DNA from: CmP2 sp052084925
Lineage (GTDB): Bacteria > Actinomycetota > Actinomycetes > Actinomycetales > Micrococcaceae
NCBI GenBank assembly: GCA_052084925.1
Contig: JBQDEV010000004.1
Span: forward strand, 124,001 to 188,000
Direction: 5' to 3'
DNA length: 64,000 nucleotides
Both the position numbers and the translations under genes were made by a program. Below are positions 25,628 through 34,056 of the stretch, piece after piece (the stretch's first letter is position 1; each line of letters begins with the position of its first letter). The notes below the pieces were generated by a model that searched no databases, was not told the origin of the DNA, and worked only from the letters and a program-made list of their open reading frames with translations.

Positions 25628-25813
25628 TTACTGGCCGCCCTTCTGGACGAAGCCCCGGACGAATTCCTCCGCGTTCGATTCCAACACGGTGTCGATCTCG
25701 TCGAGCAGGGAATCGAGATCGTTGGTGGGCACCTGTGCCTGGGCGGCCGGGGCCGCCTCGGGGGTGGGCTGATCGTCGTGGGACTGTCCGGATGAAAACT
25801 GCTGCTGTGACAT
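25628..25813 (-). CDS. pup: Prokaryotic ubiquitin-like protein Pup
   Basis: A 61-residue, largely disordered protein tag. The C-terminal half LDSLLDEIDTVLESNAEEF is the ATPase-binding helix, and the chain ends FVQKGGQ. The terminal glutamine must be deamidated by Dop to glutamate before PafA can ligate it. SD AGGAG lies 8 bases before the ATG. It is 18 bases after dop. Confidence 0.97.
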   Translation of the reverse strand: MSQQQFSSGQSHDDQPTPEAAPAAQAQVPTNDLDSLLDEIDTVLESNAEEFVRGFVQKGGQ

Positions 25814-25831
25814 AGTGGGTCTCCTTCGGTT

Positions 25832-27547
25832 CTAGGGCTCGATGAAGCCCGGGGTCGGCGCGCTCGCGGTGAGGCGTTCGAGCAAGTGGGTCAGCTGCGT
25901 CAGCGCCGCGTCGTGCGTCTCGGGCGCGTCCAAGTGGACGTCTTCTCCGAGGAGTGCACCGACGTCGTCGGCCCGTCCGCGCAACGGCTCGCGGAGTGCG
26001 TAGCGGTGTACGCGGCCCTCGCGGTTCGGTCTGAGCACCAGCGTATCCCAGCTCACTCCGGCCAGATGCGGCTCGAAGAGGTCGATGACGCGCCCACGCA
26101 GCCAGGCGCGCGTATCGCGGGGAGGGAGGCTGACGGCACGGTCGATGGTCGTTTCCTCGATCAGCGTCGTCATGGACCCACGGCGGACCAGCGCTTGGTA
26201 CAGGCTCTTCTCCGGCCGGAGGTCGGCGTACTGCAGATCGAGCATGCCCAGTTTCGGGTGGTCCCACTCCAGCCCGTGGCGGTTGCGGAGCCCGGAGAGC
26301 AGCTGATATTTAGCCACCCAGTCGAGCCGGTCCGCCAGCTGCATCGGGTCCTGGCGCAATTGGTCGATGATCTCCCGCCAACTGCGCAGGACCTGCAGTG
26401 TCTGTGAGTCTGTCATGCCGAAGTGCTCGACGTGTTCCTCGGCGGCCTCCAGGTAGATCTCCAAGAGGTCGACGCCGGTGTGCGCGCCGCGACCGTAGAC
26501 GGTGACGGTCGATCTCAGGCTGGGGTCGTGGCTGATGGTCTGCAGTGCCGCCACCGGATCGGCGAGTTCGAGCTTCGGACAGGTCCCCAGCTCGATCATG
26601 GACAGCACGAGCGCAGTCATACCGCAGCGCAACCACGTCGCCGTCTGCGAGAGGTTGGCGTCACCGATAATGACATGGAGTCGACGATAGCGCTCGGCGG
26701 CGGCGTGCGGCTCGTCGCGGGTGTTGATGATCGGGCGGCGAATGGTGGTTTCCAGGCCGATCTGCTCTTCGAAGAAGTCGGCCCGCTGCGAGATCTGGAA
26801 CCCGGGTACGGACCCGGTCTGGCCCAGTCCGACTCGACCAGCACCGCAGATCACCTGACGCGAGACGAAGAACGGAATCAGCTGCTGGGCCAGGAACTCG
26901 AAGTCGAGGCTGCGCGGAATCAGATAGTTCTCGTGGGCACCGTAAGACACGGACTTGTTGTCAGTGTTGTTCTTGTAGACGAGGACTTCGGGAGTTCCCT
27001 CGGCGAGCGCGATCTGGTCGGCGGCGGCCTGTGCCACGCGATCACCGGCCTGATCCCAGATCATGGCGTCCCACGGGTTAGTGGTCTCCGGGGAGGAATA
27101 CTCAGGGTGGGCATGATCCACGTAGAACCGCGCACCATTGGGCAACAAGACATTGAGGAGTAAGTGCACCGGCTGGCCGTCATCGTCGGTCAGCGCACGG
27201 TCGGTGAGTTGGGTGGGATGGGCCGCAGAGCGGGGCAGCTGCCAGCCGCGGGCGTCCGTCAGCGGAGACTCTTCGCCGTAGTCCCATTCGGTGCCCGCCA
27301 CCGATCCCCCGGCGGCGCGAATGCGCTGACCGTAGGCGTTGACCAGTTCGATGGACAGCACGGAGTGCCCGGCTCCGGGCTGAGCCGGAGCGTGGATGCC
27401 GAATTCGGTCTCCAATCCCATCACCCGGTGCACGCCCCAGCCTGCCGTGTCGGCTCCGGCAGGGATCTTGGATGCGGCATCGGCCGGGATGATCTCGGGC
27501 AGGCCGCGCCAGGCCTGTGCCCCCGACAGAGAGGTCTCCGGGGTCAT
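25832..27547 (-). CDS. dop: Pup deamidase/depupylase Dop
   Basis: Dop converts Pup-Gln to Pup-Glu and removes Pup from substrates. The 571-residue protein is a PafA homologue with GLETEFGIHA near residue 44, the catalytic FYVDHAHPEYSSPET, VYKNNTDNKSVSYGAHENY and NTRDEPHAA. It has a ~40-residue N-terminal extension before the usual start (VHRVMG). ATG 27547 is favoured because it overlaps the arc stop by four bases (ATGA). It is longer than typical Dop (about 500 residues), due to this extension and an inserted loop around 115-130. Confidence 0.95.
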   Translation of the reverse strand: MTPETSLSGAQAWRGLPEIIPADAASKIPAGADTAGWGVHRVMGLETEFGIHAPAQPGAGHSVLSIELVNAYGQRIRAAGGSVAGTEWDYGEESPLTDARGWQLPRSAAHPTQLTDRALTDDDGQPVHLLLNVLLPNGARFYVDHAHPEYSSPETTNPWDAMIWDQAGDRVAQAAADQIALAEGTPEVLVYKNNTDNKSVSYGAHENYLIPRSLDFEFLAQQLIPFFVSRQVICGAGRVGLGQTGSVPGFQISQRADFFEEQIGLETTIRRPIINTRDEPHAAAERYRRLHVIIGDANLSQTATWLRCGMTALVLSMIELGTCPKLELADPVAALQTISHDPSLRSTVTVYGRGAHTGVDLLEIYLEAAEEHVEHFGMTDSQTLQVLRSWREIIDQLRQDPMQLADRLDWVAKYQLLSGLRNRHGLEWDHPKLGMLDLQYADLRPEKSLYQALVRRGSMTTLIEETTIDRAVSLPPRDTRAWLRGRVIDLFEPHLAGVSWDTLVLRPNREGRVHRYALREPLRGRADDVGALLGEDVHLDAPETHDAALTQLTHLLERLTASAPTPGFIEP

Positions 27548-29304
27548 CGGGTCGCCGCCCGGGTGGCTTCATGGGGCGAGGCTGGCAGATCCTGCGAGAG
27601 CATGCGCAGCTTCACGACCTGCATGTTTCCCAGGCCGGAAATGCGTGCCCACTCTTCGGGGCTGCTGGTGTTGGGCAGGTCCTCCTGCTCGCGGAATTCC
27701 GCGGAGACCGCCTGCAGCACGTGGCGGCTCCGCAGACCCTTGGCGGCCGCGGCGGTGCCCGATGAGGAGCGCGCAGCCAGGTGCTCCTTGATGGCGGCGG
27801 TCTTGGCACGGTCCACGATGTTGGCGAGCACCGCGCCGGAGACCAGATCGCCGAAGTGCAGGGTGCGCACTTCGCCCGTGACGAAGGTCAGCTCGGCGTA
27901 GCGGGTGGCCCAGGTCTTGGCGAACAGGGCGTTGACGGCGGCCTCGCGCAGTGACGCAGCGGTATCGCTGCGGTCGCCGTCGTGCGCGGCCAGTTCGTCC
28001 GGGTGCAGGGGCAGGTCCGGGGTGAGGTACCGGGCTAGGATCTCGCGGGCCCCCTCGGCGTCGGGACGATTCACGCGGATCTTCACATCGAGGCGCCCGG
28101 GACGCAGGATCGCCGGGTCGATCATGTCCTCACGGTTGGAGGCACCGATCACGATGACGTTGTCCAGGCGCTCCACGCCGTCGATCTCCGCGAGCAGCTG
28201 CGGGACGATGGTGGTTTCCACGTCCGAGGACACCCCCGAACCGCGGGTCCGGAACAGCGATTCCATCTCGTCGAAGAACACCACGACCGGGTGGCCGTCG
28301 GCTGCCTTCTCCCGAGCCCGGGCGAAGATGGTGCGCAGGTGGCGCTCGGTTTCGCCGACGTACTTGTTCAGCAGCTCGGGACCCTTGATGTTCAGGAAGA
28401 ACGAGCTGCGATTCGCGCTCTGGCTCCGGCGCGCCAGAGAATTGGCGACGGCCTTGGCGATCAGGGTCTTGCCCGTGCCGGGAGGGCCATAGAGCAGGAT
28501 GCCCTTCGGCGGGTTCAGGCCGTGTTCGCGGTAGAGATCCGGGTGCAGGAAGGGAGATTCGACGGCGTCGCGGATCTGTTCAATCTGCTCGGTCAGACCG
28601 CCGATGTCGTCGAAGGTCACGTCCGGGACCTCCTCTAGCACCACGTCCTGGACCTCGGTCATCGGGACGAGGTCAAGAGCGTATCCGGAGCGGAAATCCA
28701 CGGTCACCGCGTCGCCGACGCGGATGGTCTGGTCCGTCAGGCGGTGCGCGCGGCGGACGACTCGCTCGTCATCGGCGCGCCCGATGACCACCAGCAGTCC
28801 TGACTCGAGGACCTCCTTGACCCGGACCAAGTCCCCGGTCTGGCCTGCTTCGAGCACGGCGATGATATTCAGTGACTCGTCGAGCAGCACTTCGGTCCCG
28901 GAGGTGACATTGCTGCGGTCGACCAACGGTGACAGGGAGGTGCGCAGCTTCCGGCCGTTGTAGATGACGTCGACACCGCCCTGGGTGGCGGCGGCGATCT
29001 CCACTCCCTCGACGGGTTCGCGTTTGTCGTGGATCTCCAGCACGGTCGCATAGCCGAAGGGCGGCTCGGCCGTGAGGTCCAGGGCCTGCTTCAGCGTCGT
29101 GATCTCGTCGCGGGTGGTGTTGAGCAACTCCACCATGCGGCGATTGTTGCGCGCCGCGGTGTTCATCTCCGAGCGCAGCTGACGGTTCTTCTCGACCAGG
29201 GTCGCCAGGCGTCGCTTGGTGGCGTCGAACTGGCGCTGCAGCTCAGACTGAGCGCTGTCCTCCCCGGTGGGAGGGTTGTCCTGCGATGTGAACGATTCCG
29301 TCAC
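27544..29304 (-). CDS. arc: AAA ATPase of the Pup system (ARC/Mpa)
   Basis: This hexameric AAA ring recognises pupylated proteins by its N-terminal coiled coils. The 586-residue protein has a coiled coil (about 20-75), tandem OB domains (about 80-230), Walker A GPPGTGKT, Walker B VVFFDEMESLF and the arginine-finger region NREDMIDPAILRPGR. Proteasome-bound Mpa ends in a GQYL-type tail; this one ends HEATRAATR, so the docking motif is missing. I choose GTG 29304 over GTG 29310 because AGAAGG lies five bases ahead of it; the upstream GTG overlaps that SD. The stop overlaps dop. Confidence 0.95.
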   Translation of the reverse strand: MTESFTSQDNPPTGEDSAQSELQRQFDATKRRLATLVEKNRQLRSEMNTAARNNRRMVELLNTTRDEITTLKQALDLTAEPPFGYATVLEIHDKREPVEGVEIAAATQGGVDVIYNGRKLRTSLSPLVDRSNVTSGTEVLLDESLNIIAVLEAGQTGDLVRVKEVLESGLLVVIGRADDERVVRRAHRLTDQTIRVGDAVTVDFRSGYALDLVPMTEVQDVVLEEVPDVTFDDIGGLTEQIEQIRDAVESPFLHPDLYREHGLNPPKGILLYGPPGTGKTLIAKAVANSLARRSQSANRSSFFLNIKGPELLNKYVGETERHLRTIFARAREKAADGHPVVVFFDEMESLFRTRGSGVSSDVETTIVPQLLAEIDGVERLDNVIVIGASNREDMIDPAILRPGRLDVKIRVNRPDAEGAREILARYLTPDLPLHPDELAAHDGDRSDTAASLREAAVNALFAKTWATRYAELTFVTGEVRTLHFGDLVSGAVLANIVDRAKTAAIKEHLAARSSSGTAAAAKGLRSRHVLQAVSAEFREQEDLPNTSSPEEWARISGLGNMQVVKLRMLSQDLPASPHEATRAATR

Positions 29305-29346
29305 GAGCACCTTCTCTGGACTGCTGAGGGATGGCTTACTGCCCCG

Positions 29347-30423
29347 TCAGTCTACTCGGGTGTCCGGCTCGTCTCCACGTGATTGCGCTGCGCGCTGAGC
29401 ATGATCGGCCAGGCGTTGCGCATCGCGTCCTGCCTTGCGAGCCTTCTTGTCGCTCGTCGGACGCTCCCCGACCGCCTGGGGCGTCCAGGCCTGCGGATCC
29501 GACGGGGTCCACGCCTCGACGTCCACCTCGCTGAATTCCGAGGCCTTGATCCGCTTCTTCAGCTTCAGTGCTTCCTCTCCCTGAGCAAGGCGCCGGGTGA
29601 CCAGGAGGAACCCCGTGTGGGCCACCATCCGATGATCCGGGCGCACGGCAAGACCGTCCAGATGCCAGCCGCGCACCATCGTCTCGGAGGCCTCCACCTG
29701 TGTGAATCGGCCGTCGGTCCGGATGGCCTCGGCCACGCGCGAGAGCTGGGTGGCGGTGGCGACGTAGTTGACCCACACTCCTCCTGGAGCCAGGACCTCT
29801 GCCACGGCGTCAACACATTCCCAGGGCGCGAGCATGTCGAGCACGACTCGATCGATGCTGCCGGGTTCATGGTCTTGGACCACCACGTCCTGGAAGTCCC
29901 CGAGGCGAATCCGCCACCCGGGATGTTCTTCGCCCAGGAACGCGGTCACATTGCCGTGAGCGATCTCGGCGAAATCCTCGCGCCGCTCGTACGAGGTGAG
30001 TTGTCCCTGATCCCCGATGGCACGCAGCAGGGAGATCGATAGCGCCCCGGATCCGACCCCGGCCTCGACGACCCGAGCGCCAGGGAAGATGTCGCCGAGC
30101 TGAACGATTTGGGCGGCATCCTTGGGATAGACCACGGTGGCCCCACGGGGCATGGACAGGACGAAATCGTTGAGTAGCGGGCGCAGAATCTGATGCTGGC
30201 GTCCCGCAGAGTTCTCGATGACGATGCCCTCCGGCCCACCGATCAGGTCGTCATGGTGAATGACGCCCTGATAGCTGTGGAACTGACCGCCCTCGACCAG
30301 GGTGATCGTGTTCAGGCGGCCGCGATCGTCCTTGAGCTGAACACGCTCCCCGGCGCGCAGCGGACCCCGTCGCAGGGACGATCCGACGGCGGGCTGCGGT
30401 GCGGGAGTGGGTGGGTTTGTCAT
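29347..30423 (-). CDS. trmI: tRNA (adenine-58-N1)-methyltransferase TrmI
   Basis: Methylates A58 in the T-loop of tRNA with S-adenosylmethionine. The 358-residue protein has an N-terminal OB-like domain (RRGPLRAGERVQLKDDRGRLNTIT), then a Rossmann methyltransferase with motif I VVEAGVGSGALSISLLRA and the GSIDRVVLDMLAPWE motif IV region. The last ~70 residues are a charged extension (LKKRIKASEFSEVDVEAW then low complexity). It precedes arc by 42 bases, the same order as in mycobacteria. Confidence 0.92.
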   Translation of the reverse strand: MTNPPTPAPQPAVGSSLRRGPLRAGERVQLKDDRGRLNTITLVEGGQFHSYQGVIHHDDLIGGPEGIVIENSAGRQHQILRPLLNDFVLSMPRGATVVYPKDAAQIVQLGDIFPGARVVEAGVGSGALSISLLRAIGDQGQLTSYERREDFAEIAHGNVTAFLGEEHPGWRIRLGDFQDVVVQDHEPGSIDRVVLDMLAPWECVDAVAEVLAPGGVWVNYVATATQLSRVAEAIRTDGRFTQVEASETMVRGWHLDGLAVRPDHRMVAHTGFLLVTRRLAQGEEALKLKKRIKASEFSEVDVEAWTPSDPQAWTPQAVGERPTSDKKARKAGRDAQRLADHAQRAAQSRGDEPDTRVD

Positions 30424-30460
30424 CGTGGAGGGGGTTTCCTCTCGGAGGGGCTCGTGCGGG

Positions 30461-31615
30461 TCAGTCCTGGCGCAGCACTGGCGAGGCCAGCAGCTGCAGG
30501 AGGTCGGCGCGGTAGATCACGCCGACGATTCCAGCTCGGTCATCATAGACGATCAGGGGTGAGGGAGCCGTTTCCTCGCTGCGGCGCATCAGCTGTCCCC
30601 CGGTCGCGGTGAGCGGCACCACCGCATGCGGATTCACTTCGCGCGCCACGGACATCACGGGGATGACTTCGGCGTCGGCGGGGTCCACCGCGGCGACGGC
30701 GCGCGGGTCCACGAGCCCCAGGGCCACCGGGCGATCTCCGCGGGCATCGGAGACGACCACTTGGATCGGAGGGTCGGTGTCCTCCCCAGATTCCGGGTCA
30801 GTCCCGCCGGCGGAGGCGCGCAGTAGCTCGGCCACGGTGGCGCGGATGGAAACGGTGACGGCGTCGTGCATCATCATGCCCGCGGAAATGCGACGGGCTG
30901 TCAGGTGTGCACGAGACCGATGGATGGCTTGGGAGGCTCCGCCCCAGAGGAAGACCGCGAGCAACAGCCCGATCACGGAGTAGAACGGATCAAGGGTCCC
31001 GCTGCGCTGGAGTGGGACGACCACCCCAGCAACCGCGACCAGCACGGCGATGCCACGCCCGGCCCACCCTGCCGCGAGACGCCCCCGGTGCGGATCTCCG
31101 GTGGCCTTCCAGACGACGGATTCGACAATGCGACCGCCGTCGAGGGGGTGGCCCGGCAACAGGTTGAAGCCGGCGATCAGCCAATTCGCGTAGATCCAGT
31201 ACAGCAAGAGCAGCGACCCGGCCGGACCGGGGATCCAGAGGTAGGTCAGGGCGATGCCCAGACCGGCCGCGGCCACGTTTGCGGCGGGCCCGGCGAGGGC
31301 CACCACCAGGGTGCGCCCGGGCGTGGCCGGCGCACCGGCCATACCGGTGGAATAGCGGGTCTCACCACCCCACAGCGAGATGCGGATCAGGTGCACGGGC
31401 CAGCCGAACATGCCGGCGGCGATCGCGTGAGAAGCCTCGTGGATGATGACGATGATCAGCAGCAGGGCTGCGAAAGCGAGCGAGACCAGCAACTGGATCG
31501 GCGGCGAGGCAGCGGGCAACACGGCCCGCACTGTCGGCAGGAACAGCGCGGTGATGACAGCCGCGAAGACGAGCCACGACCAGGAGATCGTCAGCGGAAC
31601 CCCTCGACGCCTCAT
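30461..31615 (-). CDS. Site-2 protease (M50) with C-terminal CBS pair
   Basis: An intramembrane zinc metalloprotease of the M50 family, 384 residues. The zinc motif HEASH is at 59-63 inside a membrane helix, and NLLPGHPLDGG supplies the third ligand region; about six hydrophobic segments cover residues 8-230. A CBS-domain pair follows (about 240-384), as in Rip3-type proteases. Substrate unknown. The ATG overlaps the stop of a 19-codon upstream ORF (ATGA), which itself appears to start a leaderless transcript. The N-terminus is shorter than in many relatives. Confidence 0.9.
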   Translation of the reverse strand: MRRRGVPLTISWSWLVFAAVITALFLPTVRAVLPAASPPIQLLVSLAFAALLLIIVIIHEASHAIAAGMFGWPVHLIRISLWGGETRYSTGMAGAPATPGRTLVVALAGPAANVAAAGLGIALTYLWIPGPAGSLLLLYWIYANWLIAGFNLLPGHPLDGGRIVESVVWKATGDPHRGRLAAGWAGRGIAVLVAVAGVVVPLQRSGTLDPFYSVIGLLLAVFLWGGASQAIHRSRAHLTARRISAGMMMHDAVTVSIRATVAELLRASAGGTDPESGEDTDPPIQVVVSDARGDRPVALGLVDPRAVAAVDPADAEVIPVMSVAREVNPHAVVPLTATGGQLMRRSEETAPSPLIVYDDRAGIVGVIYRADLLQLLASPVLRQD

Positions 31616-31671
31616 GCGTGGCTCTCAGCGCGGTTCGCGGGCGTCGGTGCGAAGGACGGCGGTGGAACCAT
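31612..31671 (-). CDS. 19-residue leaderless upstream ORF coupled to the M50 protease
   Basis: ATG 31671 sits exactly six bases after TAGACT (31678-31683) and begins a short frame MVPPPSFAPTPANRAESHA whose TGA overlaps the ATG of the M50 gene (31612-31615, ATGA). The M50 ATG has no convincing SD, so translation of this peptide may deliver ribosomes to it. The peptide is proline/alanine-rich and resembles nothing I know. It is in a different frame from the protease, so it is not simply an N-terminal extension. Inferred from architecture only. Confidence 0.5.
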   Translation of the reverse strand: MVPPPSFAPTPANRAESHA

Positions 31672-31677
31672 GAACCA

Positions 31678-31683
31678 AGTCTA
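31678..31683 (-). promoter_or_regulatory. Candidate leaderless -10 for the upstream ORF / M50 operon (TAGACT)
   Basis: TAGACT, six bases, ATG of the 19-codon ORF. It would drive the long minus-strand block starting with the M50 protease and trmI. Confidence 0.5.
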
Positions 31684-31721
31684 GTTCAGTCGACCTGCTG
31701 ACTTCTCCACCGCCGGAGGAC

Positions 31722-31727
31722 TAGGGT
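31722..31727 (+). promoter_or_regulatory. Candidate -10 for the PAC2 gene (TAGGGT)
   Basis: TAGGGT on the plus strand in the 54-base region between the divergent starts. If it is the -10, the mRNA starts near 31734 and translation must begin at ATG 31765. If instead GGAGGA just upstream is an SD, GTG 31726 is the start. The two readings exclude each other. Confidence 0.35.
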
Positions 31728-32661
31728 GAGCATTGATGCCCTATTGACGAACGCCGGGACGTGTATGACTGACGACGACCAGACCACTGCTTCCGAGAGC
31801 CCCTCCCTCGTCGAGCTCCTTGCCTCCGATCCGGAGGTGACGCCTCGACCGCGGATCCTGCTGGTGGCTTTCGAAGGCTGGAACGACGCTGGCGAAGCGG
31901 CCACCGACGCCGTCGAGGAAATCGGTCGCCAGTTCAATGCCCAGCAGGTGTCCGTGCTGAATGCTGATGAGTATTATGACTACCAGGTGAACCGTCCGGT
32001 GGTGACTCGGCTCGCCGACGGGCGCAGTGATATCGCTTGGCCGCAGACGCGGTTGCTTCATTGCCAGGCCCCGGAGACGAAGGCCGAGATGTTCCTGATG
32101 CTGGGCGTCGAGCCGAACTTTCGTTGGAAATCGTTCACCGCCGAACTGCTGACAGCGGCGGCTGAGCATCAGATTGACGCCATCGTGCTGGTGGGTGCGC
32201 TGCTCTCAGATACGCCCCATTCCCGACCGCTGAGCCCGACACTGACCGCCAGCGATGAGCACCTCCGCACCGCCGTGGGTGCCCGGGCGCCGAACTATGA
32301 AGGTCCCACAGGGATCATCGGCGTCATCAGCACGACGGCGGAGAAGGTGGGGGCGACTACGGTCTCCGCCTGGGTCCCCGTCCCCCACTACGTGTCTCAG
32401 TCGCCGTCGCCGAAGGCTCAACTGGCCTTGCTTCAGGAACTCGAGCAACTGCTGGAGATCCGACTGAATTTCCAGGAGCTGGCCGACGACGCCGCCGCGT
32501 GGGAACGCGGCGTCAACGAGCTCGCCGAGGAGGACCCGGAGATCGCCGACTATATTCGGCGCCTGGAGCAAGCTCGCGATACGGAGGAGCTCCCTGAAGC
32601 CAGCGGTGAGTCGATCGCCCGCGAATTCGAGCGCTACCTCAAACGCCGCGACCAGGGATGA
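31726..32661 (+). CDS. PAC2 family protein
   Basis: A 311-residue (298 from ATG 31765) soluble protein of the PAC2 family, named for proteasome-assembly-chaperone 2 similarity. Family marks are ILLVAFEGWNDAGEAATDAV near residue 45, the ADEYYDYQVNRP stretch and the VGALLSDTPHSRP loop. Bacterial PAC2 proteins have no proven biochemical role. In many actinobacteria this gene lies beside the Pup/trmI region and mshC, as here. GTG 31726 has GGAGGA five bases ahead; ATG 31765 is the alternative. Confidence 0.88.
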   Translation: MSIDALLTNAGTCMTDDDQTTASESPSLVELLASDPEVTPRPRILLVAFEGWNDAGEAATDAVEEIGRQFNAQQVSVLNADEYYDYQVNRPVVTRLADGRSDIAWPQTRLLHCQAPETKAEMFLMLGVEPNFRWKSFTAELLTAAAEHQIDAIVLVGALLSDTPHSRPLSPTLTASDEHLRTAVGARAPNYEGPTGIIGVISTTAEKVGATTVSAWVPVPHYVSQSPSPKAQLALLQELEQLLEIRLNFQELADDAAAWERGVNELAEEDPEIADYIRRLEQARDTEELPEASGESIAREFERYLKRRDQG

Positions 32662-32685
32662 GGCCCGCCGCGACGCGGTACAGGG

Positions 32686-33969
32686 TCACACGACGAGGCC
32701 GAGTAGCCCCTCCAGCACCTGGGCCACGCTCGGCTGATTGACGTCGTTGTTCTCGACGTCATCCGTGGCCGCATTCAGGACCCGATCGGCCCAAGCATCC
32801 AGTCGGCGCAGCGCTGCGGGAGCGTCGAGATCGTTGGAGAGTGCCGCGTGGAGCTCCGCGTAGAGGGCCGCGCCGTGTGCCGCCCCGGGGTGCGCCAGAG
32901 CGTCGCGCCAGTGCTCTACCCGCTGCGTCGCATCGCTGAGTTCCTGCTCGGTGAAGGACCAATCCGAGCGGTAGTGATGGTTCAACAGGAGTGCGCGAAT
33001 CGCGACCGGTTCCACCCCGCGCTGGCGTAGCTTCGACACCAGCACCAGATTGCCCAGTGACTTCGACATCTTGACCCCGTCGAGGCCGACCATTCCCGAA
33101 TGCAGGAACGTCTCTGCCAGGGGCAGGCCATCGACGGCGGTGGCGTGAGCCGCCGAGAACTCATGGTGGGGGAAACGCAGGTCGGCGCCGCCGCCCTGGA
33201 CCGAGAAGGGTGCCGGCAGCAGTCGGCGGGCGATGCAAGAGCACTCGATGTGCCAGCCGGGACGCCCCGGGCCGAGCTCGGCGCCGTCCCAGACCGGTTC
33301 TCCCTCCCGGGCAGCGCGCCAGAGCAGCGGGTCGAACGGGTTGCGCTTCCCCGGACGCTGCGGGTCACCACCGCGATTCGGGAACACCTCCGTCATCTCT
33401 TCCAGGCTGAGACCGCCCACGGAACCCAGCGTCCACGAGGTCTGATCCTCTGCGGTGTCGACGGAGAAGTAGACATCGCCGTCGACGGAAGATTCGTCGT
33501 TCGGATCGGCGGGAACCCGGTAGGCAACGCCGGTGTCGAGGAGCGTGGTGACGGCCTCGACGACCCAATCCACGGTTTCCGTGGCACCCAGATAGTGGTC
33601 GGGGGCGAGAACGTTGAGCGCCTCCATGTCGGCACGGAACAGATCGGTCTGCGACTCAGCGAGTTCGCGCCAGTCCACCCCGGTGGCCTCGGCGCGTTCC
33701 AGCAGCGGGTCATCGACGTCGGTGACGTTCTGGACGTAGCTGACGTCGAGACCGCTGGCACGCCAATAGCGATTCAGCAGATCGAAGGTCACATAAGTGT
33801 TGGCGTGTCCCAGGTGCGTGGCATCGTAGGGGGTGATTCCACAGACGTAGAGCGATGCATCCTGCTGCGAGCCGGCAGGCCGGAGCGTGTTCGACGGGGT
33901 GTCCCAGACACGCAGAGCGTTGGGCAGCGGCGGCAGCTCGGGGGAATCGGTAATCGGCCAAGAACGCAT
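32686..33969 (-). CDS. mshC: Cysteine:GlcN-Ins ligase, mycothiol biosynthesis
   Basis: MshC joins L-cysteine to GlcN-inositol with ATP in mycothiol synthesis. The 427-residue protein is a class I cysteinyl-tRNA synthetase relative lacking the anticodon-binding domain: HIGH-like motif THLGHANTY preceded by the zinc cysteine in YVCGITPYD, GWHIECSCIA with further zinc ligands, FPHHEFSAAH, and KMSKS. The length and the N-terminal LRVWDTPSNTLRP exclude CysS. It lies 87 bases downstream of uppP, on the same strand. It pairs functionally with mshA at 46557. Confidence 0.94.
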   Translation of the reverse strand: MRSWPITDSPELPPLPNALRVWDTPSNTLRPAGSQQDASLYVCGITPYDATHLGHANTYVTFDLLNRYWRASGLDVSYVQNVTDVDDPLLERAEATGVDWRELAESQTDLFRADMEALNVLAPDHYLGATETVDWVVEAVTTLLDTGVAYRVPADPNDESSVDGDVYFSVDTAEDQTSWTLGSVGGLSLEEMTEVFPNRGGDPQRPGKRNPFDPLLWRAAREGEPVWDGAELGPGRPGWHIECSCIARRLLPAPFSVQGGGADLRFPHHEFSAAHATAVDGLPLAETFLHSGMVGLDGVKMSKSLGNLVLVSKLRQRGVEPVAIRALLLNHHYRSDWSFTEQELSDATQRVEHWRDALAHPGAAHGAALYAELHAALSNDLDAPAALRRLDAWADRVLNAATDDVENNDVNQPSVAQVLEGLLGLVV

Positions 33970-34056
33970 GGGTGGGTGTCCGCTCCTTGTGGCAGTGGTG
34001 GTGGGGTGTGGTGCTGTTGCTCAGCCTACGGAACCGGCAGTTCCCTCTGAGGTGCG

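Noticed and set aside
25596..26267. N-terminal extension of the PafA frame over pup and dop
   Set aside because: Overlaps pup completely, has no similarity, and PafA proteins start at the VETEFG region, where an ATG with SD is present.
27548..29310. GTG 29310 as start of arc
   Set aside because: It overlaps the AGAAGG that serves as SD for GTG 29304; the two extra residues are not conserved.
33100..34050. 316-codon open frame on + over mshC
   Set aside because: Antisense shadow of mshC without any recognisable motif.
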